Below are positions 59,374 to 64,000 of a stretch of DNA of 64,000 bases, piece after piece. Below the pieces are notes generated by a model. The model was given only the letters and a program-made list of their open reading frames with translations. It was not told where the DNA came from and did not search any database. Each line of letters opens with the position of its first letter. Positions within the stretch are counted from its first letter, which is position 1. A program made the translations under genes and the position numbers. This stretch comes from Spirosoma spitsbergense DSM 19989 (GTDB lineage: Bacteria; Bacteroidota; Bacteroidia; Cytophagales; Spirosomataceae): assembly GCF_000374085.1 (NCBI RefSeq), contig NZ_KB893488.1:21336-85335 (forward strand). The letters are read 5' to 3'.

Positions 59374-62052
59374 ATGTCGAAAAACTTAGTCATTGTGGAG
59401 TCGCCAGCGAAGGCGAAGACCATAGAAGGCTATCTCGGAAAAGACTTTACCGTGAAATCCAGTTTTGGACACGTCCGCGATCTGCCCAAAGATGGGATGG
59501 CCGTTGACGTGACCAATGGCTTCAAACCCTCCTACGAAATTTCGCCCGATAAGAAGAAATTAGTTAGTGAACTTAAGGCACTCGCCAAGTCGTCTGACGA
59601 AGTGTGGCTGGCAACGGATGATGACCGCGAAGGCGAAGCCATCTCGTGGCACCTGAAAGAAGCCCTCGGTCTGCGCGACAATACCAAGCGAATTGTCTTC
59701 CGCGAGATTACCAAGACGGCCATCCAGAATGCGATTAAGTCACCCCGCACCATCGATGTCGATTTAGTGAACGCCCAGCAGGCCCGTCGCGTGCTGGACC
59801 GGCTGGTGGGTTACGAACTCTCGCCAGTGCTGTGGCGAAAAATTAAAGGAGGCAGCACGGGCCTGTCCGCCGGACGGGTGCAGTCGGTGGCGTTGCGGCT
59901 GGTGGTAGAGCGGGAACGCGAAATCGATCAGCACAACTCGAAATCATCCTTTAAGGTAACGGCGCAGTTTATCGTGGACGGCAACAAAGTCCTGAACGCC
60001 GAAATTTCTAAAAACTTCCCCACGGCCGGTGATGCCCGCGCGTTTCTGGAAGCCTGCATTGGCGCAAATTTCACCATTAAAAATTTAGAGACCCGCCCGG
60101 CCAAAAAATCGCCCGCGCCCCCCTTTACAACCTCTACCTTACAACAGGAATCCTCCCGCAAACTCGGCTATTCGGTAGACCGTACCATGCGGATTGCACA
60201 AAACCTCTACGAAGCCGGTAAGATTTCGTATATGCGGACAGACTCTATTAACCTTTCAGAAGAGGCTATTGAGAAAGCCGTTTCTGAAATCAGTACCGAG
60301 TTTGGCCAGCAGTACGTGCAGACGAGGCATTTCAAGAACAAAAACGAATCGGCGCAGGAAGCCCACGAAGCCATCCGCCCCACCAATTTCAACGACCGCA
60401 ATGCCGGGGGCGACCGCGACCAGAAACGCCTGTATGAGTTAATCTGGAAACGGGCCATTGCCTCCCAAATGGCCGATGCCCAACTGGAGCGCACCACCGT
60501 AACGATTGGAATTGGCAATATGAAAGCCACCGTTGCCGGTAATCTGAAGCCCAGTTCGCCGGACGACAGCCCGTTTGCGGAAACAGTGGATAAACCACAA
60601 ACCACAAACTTCCCCAATGAACTGGTTGCGCAGGGCGAAGTCATCAAATTCGATGGATTTCTGAAGGTGTACCTGGAATCGAAAGATGACGAGGACGACG
60701 AAGATGCCAAAGGTATGCTCCCCCCGCTCACCATCGGTCAGACGCTAAACTTGGGTCAGATGAAGGCGACGGAGAAATTCACCCGTCCGCAACCACGCTA
60801 CGCCGAAGCATCGCTGGTGAAAAAACTGGAAGAAATGGGTATCGGTCGCCCGTCTACCTACGCCCCTACCATTTCCACCATCGTAAACCGGGGCTACGTT
60901 GTCAAGCAGGACCGGCCCGGTCAGGAGCGCAAATACATCGAGTACACGCTCCAGCAAAACAATGTCAGCGAAACCAGTGGTAAAGAAACCTTCGGCTCCG
61001 AGAAAGCCAAGCTGTTCCCGACCAACACGGGTATCGTGGTCAACGATTTTCTGGTCGAATATTTCCCCGACATTGTAGACTATAAGTTTACGGCGACGGT
61101 TGAGAAGGAATTTGACGAGATTGCCGACGGCCGCATGAACTGGCAGTCCATGCTACAGGGTTTTTACGGCGATTTCCACAAAAACATTGAGGCTATCCAG
61201 GGGTCGTCCATCGTATCGTTCAAGACGGGTGCCCGCGACCTGGGCATCGACCCGCGTTCGGGCAAGAAAATATCCGCCCGGCTGGGAAAATACGGCGCCT
61301 ACGCCCAAATTGGCGAATCGACCGACGAAGAGAAACCCCAGTACGCCAATCTGCGCGAAGGGCAGTTGATTGAAACCATCTCGCTGCAGGATGCGCTGGA
61401 TTTATTCTCGCTGCCCCGCGAAGTGGGCTTCTTCGAAGACAAACCCATGACCATCGGCATCGGTAAGTTTGGTCCCTACGTAAAGCACGACAGCAAGTTC
61501 GTTTCGCTGACCAAGGAAGATGATCCTTTTACCATCGACGCCCAGCGGGCCACGGAGCTTATCACCCAGAAAAGGGCCGAAGCCGTTAGTGAAGCCATCG
61601 GCGACTACGAAGGAAAACCCGTTTCGACCGGTAAAGGCCGTTTTGGTCCGTACGTAAAGTTTGAGGATAAATACATTTCCATTCCGCGCAACGAAACGCT
61701 GGCAGGCATGACGCTGGCACGGGCCATCGAACTGATTGACGCCAAGCGGGTGTCAGAAGCCAATAAATACATTAAGGAATTCCCGGAGAACCCGGCCATT
61801 AAAGTCATGAACGGGCAGTACGGACCGTATTTGGCGGTGGGGAAACGCAACGTCCGGATTCCGAAAGATGTGGACGCGGCCAGCCTGACCCTCGACGACT
61901 GTCTGAAACTGGCGGGCGACGACCCAACCCCGGCCAAAGCAACGGCTAAAAAGGGAGCGAAAACCGCAACAGCAGCCAAAGCTCCCGCCAAAACGAAAGT
62001 AGCCGCGCCAAAAAAAGCAGCCACAACTAAAAAGGTAGTGGCAAAGAAATAA
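59374..62052 (+). CDS. topA: DNA topoisomerase I (type IA) with Lys/Ala-rich tail
   Basis: 892 residues. The Toprim domain (LVIVESPAKAKTIEGYLG, DDDREGEAISWHL) is followed by the type IA core with catalytic Tyr286 in ISYMRTDS and the GIGRPSTYAP segment. The C-terminal third has repeated GKFGPYV / GRFGPYV / GQYGPYL modules, the zinc-less DNA-binding repeats of Bacteroidota TopA, and ends in a basic Lys/Ala tail (about 850-892, KKGAKTATAAKAPAKT). The enzyme relaxes negative supercoils. Own promoter upstream and two strong terminators downstream suggest a single-gene unit. Confidence 0.97.
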   Translation: MSKNLVIVESPAKAKTIEGYLGKDFTVKSSFGHVRDLPKDGMAVDVTNGFKPSYEISPDKKKLVSELKALAKSSDEVWLATDDDREGEAISWHLKEALGLRDNTKRIVFREITKTAIQNAIKSPRTIDVDLVNAQQARRVLDRLVGYELSPVLWRKIKGGSTGLSAGRVQSVALRLVVEREREIDQHNSKSSFKVTAQFIVDGNKVLNAEISKNFPTAGDARAFLEACIGANFTIKNLETRPAKKSPAPPFTTSTLQQESSRKLGYSVDRTMRIAQNLYEAGKISYMRTDSINLSEEAIEKAVSEISTEFGQQYVQTRHFKNKNESAQEAHEAIRPTNFNDRNAGGDRDQKRLYELIWKRAIASQMADAQLERTTVTIGIGNMKATVAGNLKPSSPDDSPFAETVDKPQTTNFPNELVAQGEVIKFDGFLKVYLESKDDEDDEDAKGMLPPLTIGQTLNLGQMKATEKFTRPQPRYAEASLVKKLEEMGIGRPSTYAPTISTIVNRGYVVKQDRPGQERKYIEYTLQQNNVSETSGKETFGSEKAKLFPTNTGIVVNDFLVEYFPDIVDYKFTATVEKEFDEIADGRMNWQSMLQGFYGDFHKNIEAIQGSSIVSFKTGARDLGIDPRSGKKISARLGKYGAYAQIGESTDEEKPQYANLREGQLIETISLQDALDLFSLPREVGFFEDKPMTIGIGKFGPYVKHDSKFVSLTKEDDPFTIDAQRATELITQKRAEAVSEAIGDYEGKPVSTGKGRFGPYVKFEDKYISIPRNETLAGMTLARAIELIDAKRVSEANKYIKEFPENPAIKVMNGQYGPYLAVGKRNVRIPKDVDAASLTLDDCLKLAGDDPTPAKATAKKGAKTATAAKAPAKTKVAAPKKAATTKKVVAKK

Positions 62053-62094
62053 GAAACCGAGTCTCGTTATTAAACCATAACGAGACTCGGTTTC
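62053..62094 (+). terminator. topA terminator hairpin 1
   Basis: Perfect 18-bp arms (62053-62070 and 62077-62094) with a 6-nt loop, beginning directly after the topA stop and followed by TTTATC. Confidence 0.85.
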
Positions 62095-62108
62095 TTTATC
62101 AGGTACAG

Positions 62109-62137
62109 AGACCTTCCTATCGGGAAGGTCTTTTTTT
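62109..62137 (+). terminator. topA terminator hairpin 2
   Basis: Nine-bp perfect stem AGACCTTCC / GGAAGGTCT with a 5-nt loop and a run of seven T: a textbook intrinsic terminator, 15 bp after the first hairpin. Confidence 0.88.
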
Positions 62138-62320
62138 ATATCAGCCCACTTGCGTCATTTTAACGAATCAGTATCTTGTATTGATTTAGGGCTTTTCTTG
62201 TCCTGTAGACCAAAGCGAACTGGTTACGAAACGAACGTTATGAGTAGACACAAAGCGGAACCAGAAGTAACTGCCAACCCGACGAATGTAATTCCGCCCT
62301 TTGGCGTACGATAGTGTATA

Positions 62321-62391
62321 GCGCGATTTTGCGGAACTACATTCACCTGAATTTTAGGCATTTAGAACCGACTAGTTCCGCAAAATCGCGC
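62321..62391. repeat. 19-bp inverted repeat upstream of the AT-rich gene
   Basis: GCGCGATTTTGCGGAACTA (62321-62339) and its exact complement (62373-62391) flank 33 bp. It lies 87 bp before the start of the gene at 62479. The rest of the gap from 62138 holds no gene I can see. Confidence 0.85.
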
Positions 62392-62478
62392 ATAATAACA
62401 TGTTGGGTGCAAGTCCGTACAATTGACTTACGTTTCCAGCTTTCGGTCGACAATGTGAACGCCTTAACCAATTTTCAG

Positions 62479-63675
62479 ATGAAAAAAGTACTTCTTATTA
62501 CCTTTCTTGCTATTTCAATGACCACGCAAGCCCAAGTGTACAGAGAGGGTATTGGATTTACGCTGGAAAGCATTGCCGAGATAGATATTGGCTGGATAAA
62601 AATTTATAATCACCCAACTCCACCAGCAGGAAAAACCCTGAGCAACAGAGTTTATAGTGCCAAACAAATTGGGTATAGTCAGCAATTTGTAGAGTGGATG
62701 CAGCAATCTTACTTACCTAAAGGTTGCCTGGGCGATGCAGGATATTACCAAAACGCTATTCCAAAATTCAGCGGTACGAATAGCCTTCTCGGCAATGCCA
62801 TTAATGAGCATTTAGCGGCTCTACCTCATATGTATGGTGCATTTTCAAGAATGTATATGTTTTTGAAAAAAGATGGGAATGGCAAATTTGTACCACAAAA
62901 CAACTTTGCAGCCTATTGGCGGATTGAAGCGAACCAACTGCAACACATCAGCAAGCCCGTATCGTTTATCTCAAGTGCTGACGAATATTATTTTGTGATT
63001 CCCGATTTCAGTAGCAATTCAAAAGGATACAATGATAGTGACGAAGCCGCAAGCAATTTAATAAACTTTAATAAATACGTTAAAGCGTATAAACACTTTT
63101 ACATTCCACCAAAAATTATTGAAGACGACCAGCAATACGTTGTAATAATGTCAAAAGACAATGAACTTCCATTTGAGAAAATAACTATTGGTGAGTTTTT
63201 TACACAAGCCGAAAAGCAACTTCCAATTTGGCAAAAAATAACCCCTGTGTCAGCAGAAAATTTTTCCCTGGCTCAAAGAAATCTTGCTCGACTAAAAGAA
63301 AAATATAAACTCAAATGGAATGATGTTGCCGAAATCAAACTTTCCAGTAATCAAATCATGCTACAAGATTTTGTGAATGCAAAAGAAGGTAATACGGATA
63401 TATTTGACAACAAGGATATTTATAATAAGGAAGGAACAACACCAATTTTTCCTATTTTAAAAGTAAAAAAGATAGCATTAGCCCTCTGTAAAACAGACCA
63501 GCCACAGTGGCTTGTAATTAGATGGACGATGGGAATGCCCAACGCGTCATTCAATAAACATTTACACGAATCAATCTTAAATTACTTTAATTTTGATTAC
63601 GTATATAATTCTTTCTTCGGAAAGAATAAGATTACGGAAGTTTATAAGCCGCTTAGATCACCTACTGGTAAATAG
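62479..63675 (+). CDS. AT-rich exported hypothetical protein
   Basis: 398 residues with a signal peptide (MKKVLLITFLAISMTTQAQ). No family is recognised. The mature part is rich in Tyr, Phe, Asn and Lys (HMYGAFSRMYMFLKKDG, YVKAYKHFYIPPKIIEDDQQY) and contains two cysteines. Base composition and codon choice (AAA, AAT, TTA) are clearly more A/T-rich than the surrounding genes, which points to recent transfer. It lies between a 19-bp inverted repeat and an IS256-family transposase. ATG 62479 is chosen for the signal peptide; the upstream part of the frame crosses the repeat. Confidence 0.72.
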   Translation: MKKVLLITFLAISMTTQAQVYREGIGFTLESIAEIDIGWIKIYNHPTPPAGKTLSNRVYSAKQIGYSQQFVEWMQQSYLPKGCLGDAGYYQNAIPKFSGTNSLLGNAINEHLAALPHMYGAFSRMYMFLKKDGNGKFVPQNNFAAYWRIEANQLQHISKPVSFISSADEYYFVIPDFSSNSKGYNDSDEAASNLINFNKYVKAYKHFYIPPKIIEDDQQYVVIMSKDNELPFEKITIGEFFTQAEKQLPIWQKITPVSAENFSLAQRNLARLKEKYKLKWNDVAEIKLSSNQIMLQDFVNAKEGNTDIFDNKDIYNKEGTTPIFPILKVKKIALALCKTDQPQWLVIRWTMGMPNASFNKHLHESILNYFNFDYVYNSFFGKNKITEVYKPLRSPTGK

Positions 63676-63739
63676 AGACAAGTGTTAATTCTGCCTGATT
63701 ATTTAGCTCTCCGTCGACAGGAAGGAGACTGCTCGCTGA

Positions 63740-64000
63740 ACTGTGTCAAGGCTGAGGGTGAATAGAAGGGAAAAAGAAAAATCCTTATTTTCACAATCAT
63801 GACGGATACAACTAACGACTTCGATTTCGAGTCCTTCAAGCAGGCGGCCATCAAAGGCCTCTACGAAGGCAAACCCCTGACAGGCCAAAACGGCCTGTTC
63901 GCTCCCTTACTCAAGCACTTCCTGGAATCGGCCTTGGAAGGGGAAATGGATGGCCACCTGGTGCAGACCCGGCAGACCGAACAAAACCGCCGAAACGGCA
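63740..64000. mobile_element. Left end of an IS256-family insertion sequence (continues beyond window)
   Basis: Identified by the transposase start inside it. The left terminal repeat should lie between the AT-rich gene stop at 63675 and the transposase start; I could not fix its position without the right end, so the start given is approximate. Confidence 0.6.
63799..64000 (+). CDS. IS256-family (mutator type) transposase, N-terminal part
   Basis: 67 residues are in the window, open to the right edge. The reading TDTTNDFDFESFKQAAIKGL then GKPLTGQNGLFAPLLKHFLE and DGHLVQTRQTEQNRRNG is the N-terminal segment of IS256/mutator transposases, where a D-E-H.LG.... stretch leads into the NRRNG motif. 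The DDE catalytic residues lie beyond the edge, so intactness cannot be judged. Better codon agreement with the host than the preceding AT-rich gene. Confidence 0.85.
   Translation, partial: MTDTTNDFDFESFKQAAIKGLYEGKPLTGQNGLFAPLLKHFLESALEGEMDGHLVQTRQTEQNRRNG

Noticed and set aside
62321..62410. Integron attC site formed by the inverted repeat and GTTGGGT
   Set aside because: GTTGGGT at about 62402 fits GTTRRRY, but no matching RYYYAAC lies at the left end of the repeat and no integron integrase is present.

Overview
The window looks like chromosomal DNA of a Bacteroidota member of the Cytophagales, most likely Spirosoma or a close relative. Supporting signs are type IX secretion sorting domains, PD40, DUF2911, DUF547 and endosialidase-chaperone surface proteins, 7TMR-DISM sensor kinases, promoter-like TTG-N17-21-TAnnTTTG sequences, and general absence of Shine-Dalgarno sequences. 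The genus assignment is inference from gene content. I saw no rRNA or tRNA gene and no CRISPR array.

Layout. 1-3.9 kb: the edge of a patatin-like lipase gene, then folD. The last 51 bp of folD are repeated exactly 1426 bp downstream, and the segment between carries a RusA-like resolvase, a PD-(D/E)XK nuclease and a zinc-less YgiT-like protein; HNH nuclease and gene scraps follow. 4-7.3 kb: secreted esterase, two small secreted proteins and a frameshifted collagen-like lipoprotein. 7.6-13.1 kb: a tight operon of ECF-type sigma factor, membrane anti-sigma factor with TPR tail, cytoplasmic subtilisin-like protease and membrane-anchored TPR-CHAT protease, which looks like a proteolytic signalling system. 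13.4-17.5 kb: DUF819 transporter-like protein, PD40 lipoprotein, short-chain dehydrogenase, Crp-like regulator. 17.6-19.4 kb: an Mrr-type restriction endonuclease followed by an FtsZ-fold protein whose GTP-binding loops are destroyed. 19.8-25.5 kb: a membrane protein and a redox operon (DUF547, FAD oxidoreductase, NapH-like ferredoxin membrane protein, DUF6134). 25.7-31.2 kb: an outer-membrane barrel gene and an arsenosugar-type cluster (TIGR04283 glycosyltransferase, epimerase, SDR, peroxidase-like protein, radical SAM ArsS).

31.2-34.3 kb: remnants of a two-component system next to an intact NarL-type regulator and sensor kinase. 34.3-41.5 kb: a control region with two G/C-edged palindromes, then DinB, DUF2911, DUF1059, DsrE, a very large type IX-secreted beta-lactamase-fold hydrolase and a small secreted protein. 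42.6-55.1 kb: reductive pyrimidine catabolism. PreT/PreA reduce uracil or thymine, HydA opens the ring, beta-ureidopropionase releases the beta-amino acid, a class III aminotransferase and a CoA-acylating semialdehyde dehydrogenase finish the route, an NCS1 permease imports the base, and an Lrp-type gene is divergent. A lone xanthine-dehydrogenase small subunit sits at the downstream end. Most longer gaps of this cluster carry a different large palindrome, and one holds a REP-associated (RAYT-like) transposase.

55.2-58.8 kb: a type IX-secreted 3-coathanger protein, a 25-repeat surface protein, a truncated sensor gene and an AhpD-like protein. 59.4-62.1 kb: topA with a recognisable promoter and two strong terminators. 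62.3-64 kb: an AT-rich gene behind a 19-bp inverted repeat and the start of an IS256-family transposase, giving the right edge the look of an acquired islet.
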